Origin: Rufibacter psychrotolerans
GTDB lineage: Bacteria > Bacteroidota > Bacteroidia > Cytophagales > Hymenobacteraceae
Length of the DNA: 62,850 bases
Assembly: GCF_016924645.1 (NCBI RefSeq)
Contig: NZ_JAFFJV010000026.1
Span: 1 to 62,850 of the forward strand
Direction of reading: 5' to 3'
In this document: piece after piece, positions 50,949 through 58,698 of the stretch
Numbering within the stretch: the stretch's first letter is position 1
Layout: each line of letters opens with the position of its first letter
Notes under the pieces: model-generated
What the model was told of the DNA's origin: nothing
Seen by the model: only the letters and a program-made list of their open reading frames with translations
Databases searched by the model: none
Made by a program: the position numbers and the translations under genes

Positions 50949-53423
50949 GTGAGAAAACTACTGGTCCATATTTTGCTACTCGTTGGTGCGTTTGCGGCGC
51001 AGGCCCAAACCACTCCGCTAACCGGTATAGTCAGGGATGCTGAAAGCAAAAAGCCCCTGGACTACGTAACCGTGCACCTGCATGCCGCCAAGGTGCCGGC
51101 CTTCACCGATGAGGCAGGCCATTACATCCTCAGAAAATACGCCCTCACCGATACCGTCACTTTCACCCTGCTGGGGTACACCCCGGTTGTAAAACCCGTA
51201 AAGGAACTGCTCAAGAACGGCAGCGTGGCCCTGGTGCGGCAAAGCTACGCCATCCAGGAAATAGTGGTCCGCCCTAAGGAAAACCCGGCCTACCGCATTG
51301 TGCGCGCTGCCGCCCGCAACAAAGACCAGTACTTGCCCGAAAACCAGGCCGCCGTTCAGTTTGGTACCTACACGCTTATGAAAGGCAGCATCCTAGAACG
51401 CGAAGCCACCGACAAGAAGAAAGGCTTCTCCAAGCGCTACGCGCCCTTCCTGGACAGCCTCACCTTGAGCGACCAGCCCAGTCGCACGGCCTCGCTGCCC
51501 ATTTTCCAGTCAGAAACGGTAAAGGAAACTTACTTCACCCGTGATCCCCGCAAGTCAAAGGAGATCCTGAAGGCCAGCAAAGTGGTAGGGGTGGGCATTG
51601 AACGCGAAAGCCAGGTGGCGCAGTTGCTCAACGCCCAGGCCGAGCATTTCTCACTGAACCAGAACTGGATGCGCATGTTCGACAAGGACTTCGTGAGCCC
51701 CATTGCCAACCAGTGGGCCAGCTACTATGACTATGACCTGGAGGACAGCGTGCAGACGCCCACCGGAAAGGTGTATCGCATCAAGATTCTGCCCAAACGC
51801 CCGCAGGACCTCACTTTCACCGGCACCATGTGGATCGCCGACGGCTCCTTCGCCCTGAGAAGGATTGAGCTGAAGATGAACAAAGACGTGGCGCTCAACT
51901 TTGTGCGCGACCTGCAGATTGTGCAGGCCTGGGACGAGAAGAACCCTTCGCTCTTGCCCTTGTCCAGCAAGCGCAAGTTCCAGATCACGGGCCTGCCCGG
52001 CACCGATGTGCGCCTGTTTGTGGAATCGGTGACCACGTACACCGACCTGGTGATTGGCCAGCCCAAGCCCGAGGAGTTCTTCGACAAGACCCACCACATC
52101 AGCGACTCGGCCCTGAAGTACCAGGAAGCCTACTGGCAGAGCGTGCGGCCGCAGGAGTTCTCGCCCGAGGAGCTGAAGCGGGTGCAGTCCATCGCCCAGA
52201 TCAACAAACTGCCCGAGATCCAGAGCGCCGTGAAGCTCATCAGGGTAGTGGTGGAGGGGCACATGCCCCTGAACGACAAGTTTGAGTGGGGGCCGGTGTT
52301 TGGCACCTACGTGTTCAACAAGGTAGAGGGGCACCGCTTGCAGTTCGGCGGCCGCACCACCCAGGAGTTTCACCCCAACTGGATCATCAACGGCTATCTG
52401 GGCTACGGCACCAAAGACAAGTCCTTCAAGAGCCTGCTCAACTTGCGCTATGTGGCCAACCGCGAGCAATGGACCGAGTGGGGGGTAAGTTACCTGAATG
52501 ATGTGGGGCCCGCCGCCATGGACCTGAACAATGCCCGCATGAACAGCTTGTTTTTCTCGGCCTTTAGGTGGGGCAAGATGAACTTCCCATACCTGCAGGA
52601 GCGCGTGCAGATGTGGGCCGAGCGGGAGTGGTTTCCCAGTTTCAGGCAGCGGGTCACGTTCCGGCGTACCAACTACAAGCCCCGGTTTGACACCCGCCCC
52701 ATGAGCGGCGGAAAAGACCGCTCCACCTTTGCCGGGTTCACCACCACCGATGTGAGCCTGAGCCTGGTGTTCTCCCCGGCCCGCAAGATGCTGATCAGGC
52801 ACTATGAAAAGCTGCCCATCTCCAACTCCAACGCGCCCATCATCGGGCTGGACCTGTCGGCGGGCCTGAGCGGCGTCATGAACTCAGACCTTACCTACCA
52901 GGAAGTCTCCCTGTCGGTGGAGCAGCGGGTGCGGGCGGGTATCTTTGGGTACGGGCGGTATTACTTCAGGGCCGGCAAAACCTTTACGCGGGTGCCGCTG
53001 CCGCTGCTGCAGGTACCGGTGGGCAATGAAACGCCTTTCTTCATCCTGCATGGCTACAACCTGATGCCGTTCTTCGCCTTCGCGACGGATGAGTACGTGT
53101 CGCTGCGCTACGACCACCATTTTGAAGGGGCATTTTCCATTACCAACCGCCTGCCTTTGCTCAAGAAAACCAAGCTGCAGCTGGTGGCCGGCGGGGCCCT
53201 GCTGTACGGCCGCCTCACCGACAAGAACAAACCCACCGAGACCCTGGAGACCGTGGAGAATGGCCATTTCAAGGGACTAGGCAAAGACCCGTACGCCGAG
53301 GTGAACGTGGGCTTCAAGAACATCTTCCAGTTGTTCAGGGTAGACCTAGTGCACCGCCTCACGTACCAGGAACTGGACGCCCCATTGTGGGCCCTGCGCA
53401 TGTCGGTGTCGGTAAACCCGTAG
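50949..53423 (+). CDS. DUF5686 / carboxypeptidase-regulatory-like outer-membrane protein
   Basis: 824 residues. Signal peptide (RKLLVHILLLVGAFAAQAQ), then a CarboxypepD_reg-like beta-sandwich (TPLTGIVRDAESKKPLDYVTVHLH, here about residues 20-100), then the long DUF5686 region with many alternating beta strands and aromatic-rich segments to a C-terminal LWALRMSVSVNP. This layout suggests an outer-membrane barrel or surface protein typical of Bacteroidota; function unknown. The start is a GTG at 50949 with an AT-rich promoter region upstream. Confidence 0.88.
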   Translation: MRKLLVHILLLVGAFAAQAQTTPLTGIVRDAESKKPLDYVTVHLHAAKVPAFTDEAGHYILRKYALTDTVTFTLLGYTPVVKPVKELLKNGSVALVRQSYAIQEIVVRPKENPAYRIVRAAARNKDQYLPENQAAVQFGTYTLMKGSILEREATDKKKGFSKRYAPFLDSLTLSDQPSRTASLPIFQSETVKETYFTRDPRKSKEILKASKVVGVGIERESQVAQLLNAQAEHFSLNQNWMRMFDKDFVSPIANQWASYYDYDLEDSVQTPTGKVYRIKILPKRPQDLTFTGTMWIADGSFALRRIELKMNKDVALNFVRDLQIVQAWDEKNPSLLPLSSKRKFQITGLPGTDVRLFVESVTTYTDLVIGQPKPEEFFDKTHHISDSALKYQEAYWQSVRPQEFSPEELKRVQSIAQINKLPEIQSAVKLIRVVVEGHMPLNDKFEWGPVFGTYVFNKVEGHRLQFGGRTTQEFHPNWIINGYLGYGTKDKSFKSLLNLRYVANREQWTEWGVSYLNDVGPAAMDLNNARMNSLFFSAFRWGKMNFPYLQERVQMWAEREWFPSFRQRVTFRRTNYKPRFDTRPMSGGKDRSTFAGFTTTDVSLSLVFSPARKMLIRHYEKLPISNSNAPIIGLDLSAGLSGVMNSDLTYQEVSLSVEQRVRAGIFGYGRYYFRAGKTFTRVPLPLLQVPVGNETPFFILHGYNLMPFFAFATDEYVSLRYDHHFEGAFSITNRLPLLKKTKLQLVAGGALLYGRLTDKNKPTETLETVENGHFKGLGKDPYAEVNVGFKNIFQLFRVDLVHRLTYQELDAPLWALRMSVSVNP

Positions 53424-53424
53424 G

Positions 53425-53463
53425 TTTTGGGGCTGTTTCTGAAAAAACGGGGCTAAAACAGGA
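53425..53463. repeat. dispersed palindrome, copy 16
   Basis: Arms GTTTTGGGGCTGTTTC and GAAAAAACGGGGCTAAAAC, beginning one base after the DUF5686 stop codon. A good copy. Confidence 0.65.
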
Positions 53464-53523
53464 AGAACTTAGCGGTAAATGGTACCTTCGCTTACTCATT
53501 GTTTTATGTACCCTTTTTCAGGC

Positions 53524-54591
53524 ATGCGTTTTTCTTTCATACTTCTCTGGGCAGGGGTGGGCCTGTTTTCGGCCTGTTCCCAGGAAACCTCAGAAGAAAG
53601 AATGTTCAACCTCACCCGCGTAGACAGCAGCATTCCTACCCAGATCAACGAGATTACCAAGGCCCTGGGCCAACGCAACCCACAGCCCGAGTGGTACCTG
53701 AAAAGGGCCAAGCTGTACTTGAGCGCCAACCAGAGCAAAAACGCCTTCCGGGACCTCACCACCGCCACCACCCTTGACCCCGCCTTGGGTGAGGCTTATT
53801 TCTGGAAGGCCAGAATCCTGACCTCTGAGCAGCAGTACCAGGAAGCCATGAAGCTGATGATGCAGGCCAAAGCCTTCAACTTTTACTCGCCTGAGTCAGA
53901 AGCCATTCTGGCCGAAACCTACGTGGGCCTGAAGCAGTACGACAAGGCGCTGGGCCACAGCAGCAAGGCCGTCAAACTGAGCCCCGGCGAGGCCAAGTAC
54001 TACGTGCTGCTGGCCAAGGCCCAGTCGGGCACCGGCGACACGGCCCGCGCGCTGTTCAACTTAAACCGGGCCCTGGTGCGTGACTCGCTCTCGCTGCCGG
54101 CGTACCGCGAACTGAGCGCCATTTACACCGCCCGCCAGCAGTATGACCTGGCCTACCCCCTGGTAGACAAAGGCGTGAAACGGCAACCCAAAGATGGCTT
54201 CTGGTGGCAGCAACTGGGCCGCAATTTCCTGAGCCGCAACCTCACCGACACCGCCCTGGCCTGCTTCTCCCAGGCCGTGGCCCTGGAGCCGAACCAACCC
54301 GAGGCCTACGCCGGACTAGGCGAGGCCTGGTACAAGAAGCGGCAGTACAGCACGGCCCTGCCCCAGTTATTAAAAGCCCAGGAGCTGGGCCTGCACCTCA
54401 CCGAGCACAACCGTTGGGTCCTGGCCTCCTGCCTAGAGTGGACCGGCAACAAGGAGGCGGCCCGCCCGCACTACGTTTTTTTGACCAGAAAATATCCGCA
54501 GAACCGGCGCTATAGTGTAGCTTTGCAGCGTATCACCCGGCCCGTGCCGCGGCCCAAAATAGATACTTTGAGCTCGGTAACTGTTTTTTAG
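53524..54591 (+). CDS. TPR-repeat lipoprotein
   Basis: 355 residues from the ATG at 53524, which puts the lipobox LFSAC (Cys17) at the proper place; longer starts at 53479 and 53506 are possible. About eight TPR-like units are visible, for example AEAYFWKARILTSEQQYQEA (as EAYFWKARILT), AKYYVLLAKAQSGTGDTARA, AYRELSAIYTARQQYDLA and EAYAGLGEAWYKKRQYSTAL. It is likely periplasm-facing and scaffolds another envelope protein; it may be functionally tied to the DUF5686 gene 100 bp upstream. Confidence 0.88.
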   Translation: MRFSFILLWAGVGLFSACSQETSEERMFNLTRVDSSIPTQINEITKALGQRNPQPEWYLKRAKLYLSANQSKNAFRDLTTATTLDPALGEAYFWKARILTSEQQYQEAMKLMMQAKAFNFYSPESEAILAETYVGLKQYDKALGHSSKAVKLSPGEAKYYVLLAKAQSGTGDTARALFNLNRALVRDSLSLPAYRELSAIYTARQQYDLAYPLVDKGVKRQPKDGFWWQQLGRNFLSRNLTDTALACFSQAVALEPNQPEAYAGLGEAWYKKRQYSTALPQLLKAQELGLHLTEHNRWVLASCLEWTGNKEAARPHYVFLTRKYPQNRRYSVALQRITRPVPRPKIDTLSSVTVF

Positions 54592-54619
54592 CTAATTTGC
54601 CGAAAACAAGCCCAGAACG
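54586..54619. repeat. dispersed palindrome, copy 17
   Basis: Arms TTTTAGCTAATTTG and GAAAACAAGCCCAGAACG, overlapping the stop codon of the TPR lipoprotein. It lies 22 bp before the thrS ATG. Confidence 0.5.
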
Positions 54620-54640
54620 CAGAAGTTTAGAACTTGCTAT

Positions 54641-56578
54641 ATGATCAACATTACCTTACCGGACGGCTCGGTCCGTGAGTACCAGGACGGAGTAACCGGC
54701 ATTGAGATTGCCGCCTCTATCAGTGAAGGGTTAGCCCGCAACGTATTGGCCGTGAAAGTGAACGGGCAGGTGTGGGACTTAACGCGCCCCATCACCGAGG
54801 ATGCCTCCATTCAGCTCCTGACCTGGAACGATGACGAGGGCAAAGCCACCTATTGGCACTCCTCTGCGCACTTGATGGCCGAGGCCCTGGAAGCCCTGTA
54901 CCCCGGCGTGAAGCTGGGCATTGGCCCGGCCATTGAAAATGGTTTCTACTATGACATTGACCTGGGCGAGGGCCGCACCCTGTCGCAGGACGATTTCCCC
55001 GCCATTGAGCAGAAAATGCTGGAGCTGGCCCGCCAGAAAAGCGAGTACGTGCGCCAGCCCATAAGCAAGGCCGATGCCATCGCCTATTTCACCGAAAAGA
55101 ACGACCCGTACAAACTAGACCTGCTGGAAGGCCTGGAAGACGGTTCCATTACCTTCTACACCCAAGGCAACTTCACGGACCTTTGTCGCGGGCCGCACAT
55201 CCCCAACACGGGTTTCATCAAAGCCGCCAAGCTCATGAACGTGGCCGGTGCCTACTGGCGCGGCGACGAGAAGAGCAAGCAGCTCACCCGGGTGTACGCC
55301 ATCACGTTCCCCAAGCAGAAAGAACTCACCGAGTACCTGGAGCGCCTGGAAGAGGCCAAACGCCGTGACCACCGCAAACTGGGCAAGGAGATGGAGCTGT
55401 TCACCTTCTCTGAGAAAGTGGGCATGGGCTTGCCGCTCTGGTTGCCCAAAGGCACTTTGCTGCGCGAGCGGCTGGAGCAGTTCATGCGCAAGGCCCAGCA
55501 ACGCGCCGGCTACCAGCCCGTGGTAACACCGCACATTGGTTCCAAAGAGCTGTACGTGACCTCGGGCCACTATGAGAAATACGGGGCAGATTCGTTCCAG
55601 CCCATCAGGACGCCCAATGAAGGGGAGGAGTTCTTCCTGAAGCCCATGAACTGCCCGCATCACTGCGAAATCTACAAGACGCGTCCGCGGTCGTACAAGG
55701 AGCTGCCAGTGCGCCTGGCCGAGTTCGGGACTGTGTACCGCTATGAGCAAAGCGGCGAACTGCACGGCTTAACCCGCGTGCGGGGCTTTACCCAGGACGA
55801 TGCCCACATCTTCTGCCGCCCAGACCAGGTGAAGGAGGAGTTTACCAAGGTGATTGACCTGGTGCTGTACGTGTTCAAGGCCCTGGGCTTTGAAAACTAC
55901 ACCGCCCAGATCTCGTTGCGTGACCCAGAGAACAAAGCCAAGTACATTGGGGCCGATGAGCTGTGGGAGAAGGCCGAGCGCGCCATTATTGAGGCCGCCA
56001 CGGAAAAAGGGCTGCCCACTGTAACCGAGTTGGGCGAAGCCGCGTTCTACGGACCTAAGCTGGACTTCATGGTGAAAGACGCTTTGGGCCGTAAGTGGCA
56101 GCTGGGAACCATTCAGGTAGACTACAACCTGCCCAACCGGTTTGAGCTGGAGTACATTGGCGCTGACAATGAGAAGCACCGTCCGGTCATGATCCACCGG
56201 GCACCTTTTGGCTCTCTGGAGCGTTTTGTGGCGGTACTCATTGAGCACTGCGGCGGTAACTTCCCGCTGTGGCTGAGCCCAGACCAGGTGGCCATCCTGC
56301 CTATCTCTGAGAAGTACCATGAGTACGCCCACCGCGTGAACCAGTTACTGGCCGACCAGGACATCAGGGGATACATTGATACCCGTGACGAGAAGATTGG
56401 CCGTAAGATCCGCGACGCGGAGGTGAGCAAAGTGCCGTACATGGTCATTGTAGGCGATAAGGAGCAGGAAAACGAGATCATCTCTGTTAGAAAGCACGGC
56501 TTAGGCGACATGGGCACCATGCCCGTAAACGCCTTTGTGGAGAACTTCAAACAGGTGCTCTCAGAGCTGCTTGGATAA
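54641..56578 (+). CDS. thrS: Threonyl-tRNA synthetase
   Basis: 645 residues, normal length. TGS domain (MINITLPDGSVREY), second N-terminal editing domain with HSSAHLMAEAL and CRGPHIP, class II catalytic core with MNCPHHCEIYKT, FGTVYRYEQSGELHGLTRVRGFTQDDAH (motif 2) and APFGSLERFVAVLIEH (motif 3), and the anticodon-binding domain ending GTMPVNAFVENFKQVL. It charges tRNA-Thr. First gene of the thrS-infC-rpmI-rplT cluster. Confidence 0.97.
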   Translation: MINITLPDGSVREYQDGVTGIEIAASISEGLARNVLAVKVNGQVWDLTRPITEDASIQLLTWNDDEGKATYWHSSAHLMAEALEALYPGVKLGIGPAIENGFYYDIDLGEGRTLSQDDFPAIEQKMLELARQKSEYVRQPISKADAIAYFTEKNDPYKLDLLEGLEDGSITFYTQGNFTDLCRGPHIPNTGFIKAAKLMNVAGAYWRGDEKSKQLTRVYAITFPKQKELTEYLERLEEAKRRDHRKLGKEMELFTFSEKVGMGLPLWLPKGTLLRERLEQFMRKAQQRAGYQPVVTPHIGSKELYVTSGHYEKYGADSFQPIRTPNEGEEFFLKPMNCPHHCEIYKTRPRSYKELPVRLAEFGTVYRYEQSGELHGLTRVRGFTQDDAHIFCRPDQVKEEFTKVIDLVLYVFKALGFENYTAQISLRDPENKAKYIGADELWEKAERAIIEAATEKGLPTVTELGEAAFYGPKLDFMVKDALGRKWQLGTIQVDYNLPNRFELEYIGADNEKHRPVMIHRAPFGSLERFVAVLIEHCGGNFPLWLSPDQVAILPISEKYHEYAHRVNQLLADQDIRGYIDTRDEKIGRKIRDAEVSKVPYMVIVGDKEQENEIISVRKHGLGDMGTMPVNAFVENFKQVLSELLG

Positions 56579-56650
56579 AAAATATAGTAAATTATTTTTA
56601 TTATAAAAGGGAAAACGCGATATTCGCACCCTGATTGTGAAACCTTAACT

Positions 56651-56667
56651 AAGGAGGTACAACTATT
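56651..56667 (+). promoter_or_regulatory. Strong Shine-Dalgarno before non-AUG infC start
   Basis: AAGGAGGT at 56651-56658 stands 6 bases before ATT at 56665. Strong SD sites are rare in this phylum, and here the site fixes the ATT as the start. Confidence 0.85.
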
Positions 56668-57219
56668 TCTACGAATAACAAACGCTACGTGCCTCGGGGC
56701 AAAGTTGAAGAGGCTCATAGAATCAATCAGCGCATCACCGGTTTGCGGGAAGTGCGCGTGGTTGGCGAAAACGTAGAGCCTGGCGTCTACACCATAGAAC
56801 AGGCTCGCCGCATGGCGCAGGAACAAAACCTTGACCTGGTAGAGATCTCGCCCAAAGCAGATCCGCCGGTTTGCCGCATCATTGACTATTCTAAGTTCAA
56901 GTACGAACAGAAGAAGAAGCAGCGCGAGATGAAGGCCAAAACCACCAAGGTGGTGATGAAGGAGATTCGTTTCGGGCCGAACACTGATGAACACGACTTT
57001 GAGTTCAAGCTGAAGCACGCCCGTCAGTTCCTGGCGGAAGGTGCGAAAGTGAAGGCGTACGTGCACTTTGTGGGCCGAACCATTGTCTTCAAGGAGCGCG
57101 GAGAGGTATTGCTTCTGAAGTTTGCCCAGGCGCTGGAAGACGTGGCCAAGGTAGAGCAGTTGCCGAAACTGGAAGGAAAACGGATGTTCCTGTTTCTGGC
57201 ACCTAAAGCCAAGAAATAA
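56665..57219 (+). CDS. infC: Translation initiation factor IF-3, ATT start
   Basis: 184 residues when read from ATT at 56665 (ISTNNKRYVPRGKVEEAHRI...), close to the 180 residues of E. coli IF-3. A naive ORF caller would start at a GTG at 56689 and lose the first eight residues. The N-terminal domain, linker and C-terminal domain (FGPNTDEHDFEFKLKHARQFL) are complete. IF-3 discriminates against non-AUG starts, so the ATT allows autoregulation as in other bacteria. Confidence 0.95.
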   Translation: MSTNNKRYVPRGKVEEAHRINQRITGLREVRVVGENVEPGVYTIEQARRMAQEQNLDLVEISPKADPPVCRIIDYSKFKYEQKKKQREMKAKTTKVVMKEIRFGPNTDEHDFEFKLKHARQFLAEGAKVKAYVHFVGRTIVFKERGEVLLLKFAQALEDVAKVEQLPKLEGKRMFLFLAPKAKK

Positions 57220-57243
57220 AAGTTCACCATTTATATAAACCCA

Positions 57244-57438
57244 ATGCCTAAAGTTAAAAGCAAATCAGGGGCTAAGAAGAGATTCACCCTGACAGGAACT
57301 GGCAAAATTAAGCGTAAGCACGCTTTCAAAAGCCACATCCTGACCAAGAAGACCACCAAGCAGAAGAGAAATCTGACGCACACCGGCTTAGTTAGCGCCG
57401 CTGACCACGCCAACGTGATGAACATGCTTGCGTCTTAA
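57244..57438 (+). CDS. rpmI: 50S ribosomal protein L35
   Basis: 64 residues, basic, of normal length: PKVKSKSGAKKRFTLTGTGK and HKSHILTKKTTKQKRNL-type sequence (here KRKHAFKSHILTKKTTKQKR). It sits 24 bp after infC and 83 bp before rplT in the standard order, and is co-transcribed with them. Confidence 0.96.
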   Translation: MPKVKSKSGAKKRFTLTGTGKIKRKHAFKSHILTKKTTKQKRNLTHTGLVSAADHANVMNMLAS

Positions 57439-57466
57439 CTCAATCAATTTTACTAATTGTTTCATC

Positions 57467-57506
57467 GGGAACTGGTAACTAAGCATTAAACCGAGATCAC
57501 CAGCCC
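57467..57506 (+). promoter_or_regulatory. Leader hairpin before rplT
   Basis: GGG-AA-CTGGT pairs with ACCAG-CCC, leaving a two-adenine bulge and a 22-base loop. It ends 15 bases before the rplT ATG. L20 is known to repress its own operon by binding a leader mimic of its 23S rRNA site; the bulged adenines make this plausible but unproven. Confidence 0.35.
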
Positions 57507-57521
57507 CAAAAAAAATCAGAA

Positions 57522-57866
57522 ATGCCTAGATCGGTCAACACCGTGGCTGCGCGCCACAAAAGAAAAAGAATAATGAAAATGGCCAAAGGTTACTTTGGCC
57601 GTAGAAAAAACGTTTGGACAGTAGCCAAAAACGCGGTTGAAAAAGGTTTGCTTTATGCCTACCGCGACAGAAAGGTGAAGAAAAGAGACTTCCGTGCTCT
57701 TTGGATTCAGCGTATCAACGCAGCTGCCCGTATGAACGGTCTTTCTTATTCTCAGTTAATGGGCGGTTTGAAAAAAGCCAACATCAACCTGAACCGCAAG
57801 GTTTTGGCTGACTTAGCTTTGAACCATCCAGAAGCTTTCACCGGAATTGTTGAGAAAGTAAAATAA
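57522..57866 (+). CDS. rplT: 50S ribosomal protein L20
   Basis: 114 residues, highly basic N-terminal helix (PRSVNTVAARHKRKRIMKMA) and the globular C-terminal part RAARMNGLSYSQLMGGLKKA-like (AAARMNGLSYSQLMGGLKKA). It binds 23S rRNA early in 50S assembly. Last gene of the cluster, with a strong terminator. Confidence 0.97.
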   Translation: MPRSVNTVAARHKRKRIMKMAKGYFGRRKNVWTVAKNAVEKGLLYAYRDRKVKKRDFRALWIQRINAAARMNGLSYSQLMGGLKKANINLNRKVLADLALNHPEAFTGIVEKVK

Positions 57867-57886
57867 GCTTTCCTGCCCATACCTCT

Positions 57887-57917
57887 TAAAAGCCCAGCCC
57901 ACGCTGGGCTTTTTTTA
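57887..57917 (+). terminator. Terminator of thrS-rplT cluster
   Basis: AAAGCCCAGC / GCTGGGCTTT stem with a T-rich tail, 21 bases after rplT. Confidence 0.85.
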
Positions 57918-58698
57918 TGCCCTGTAGCAACCATCCAGTTGCCATGCCATTGCAAACGGAAGGGCTGGCGGAGCTTTGAGGAAGTAGGGTTGGCAGGGGA
58001 GGAGTCTTCCTGCGCGAACCTTGCAAAGGAGAGTAAGGACATCTGTGCCCAGCCTCCTGCCTCTCGCTCCACTCCATACTTCCTGATTCCAGTCCCTGGT
58101 AGGTTACCGCCAATCTTGTTGCTTTGGGGCCAACTTTTGGAAAACACCTCTAAAACGGTTTCAACTCCACCCATCTTTTACAGTCTACCAAAGCGGTAGC
58201 ATCCCCAGTTTTAAAATTTAAATGCTTTTAATCGGTTTTGCGGGAAGTACTATTTTCTGCAAGGTAAACACGTAGCGGGTATGTAATTGTAAGTACTTGA
58301 TTAATAAGTAAGTATAGTTATTAAAATTGACGCAAAAGCTTTGCTTCTACACTTAAATAAACTTGACATGTATGAAAAAGTGCAATAAATAGGCTGATGG
58401 TACAGCTCAGGTTTAGATGATAGATAGTGGAATTCAGATTATAAGATTTATAATGCTATAAGAAAGGTAGAAATATACTAAACCTTTTTAAGAACTAAGA
58501 ATTTGCTAGATTATGCTAGCTTTAAGGTATTAGGAGTTGTATTAAACCTATATTTTTCCCGTATATAGTTCTTTTTTAATATAACTATGGCAGGGCTTGC
58601 CGTTTTTTTATATTGAACTTTAGGGGTAGCTTTAATCTTAGTACACCAAACTAACCACTTCTGAACCTCCTGTTTCTCTGTTTGATCTGCTAGAAAAA
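57918..58698. other. 780 bp spacer, no convincing gene
   Basis: The first 200 bp are GC-richer and hold open frames on both strands with no recognisable products, possibly a decayed gene. From about 58200 the sequence is very AT-rich up to the next gene, compatible with a promoter region. One palindrome copy is at 58121. Confidence 0.45.
58121..58158. repeat. dispersed palindrome, copy 18
   Basis: Arms GCTTTGGGGCCAACTTTTG and GAAAACACCTCTAAAACGG, standing alone in a long spacer. Confidence 0.45.

Noticed and set aside
57752..58199. Open frames on both strands downstream of rplT
   Set aside because: They cross the rplT terminator or lack recognisable features; at best a decayed gene remnant.
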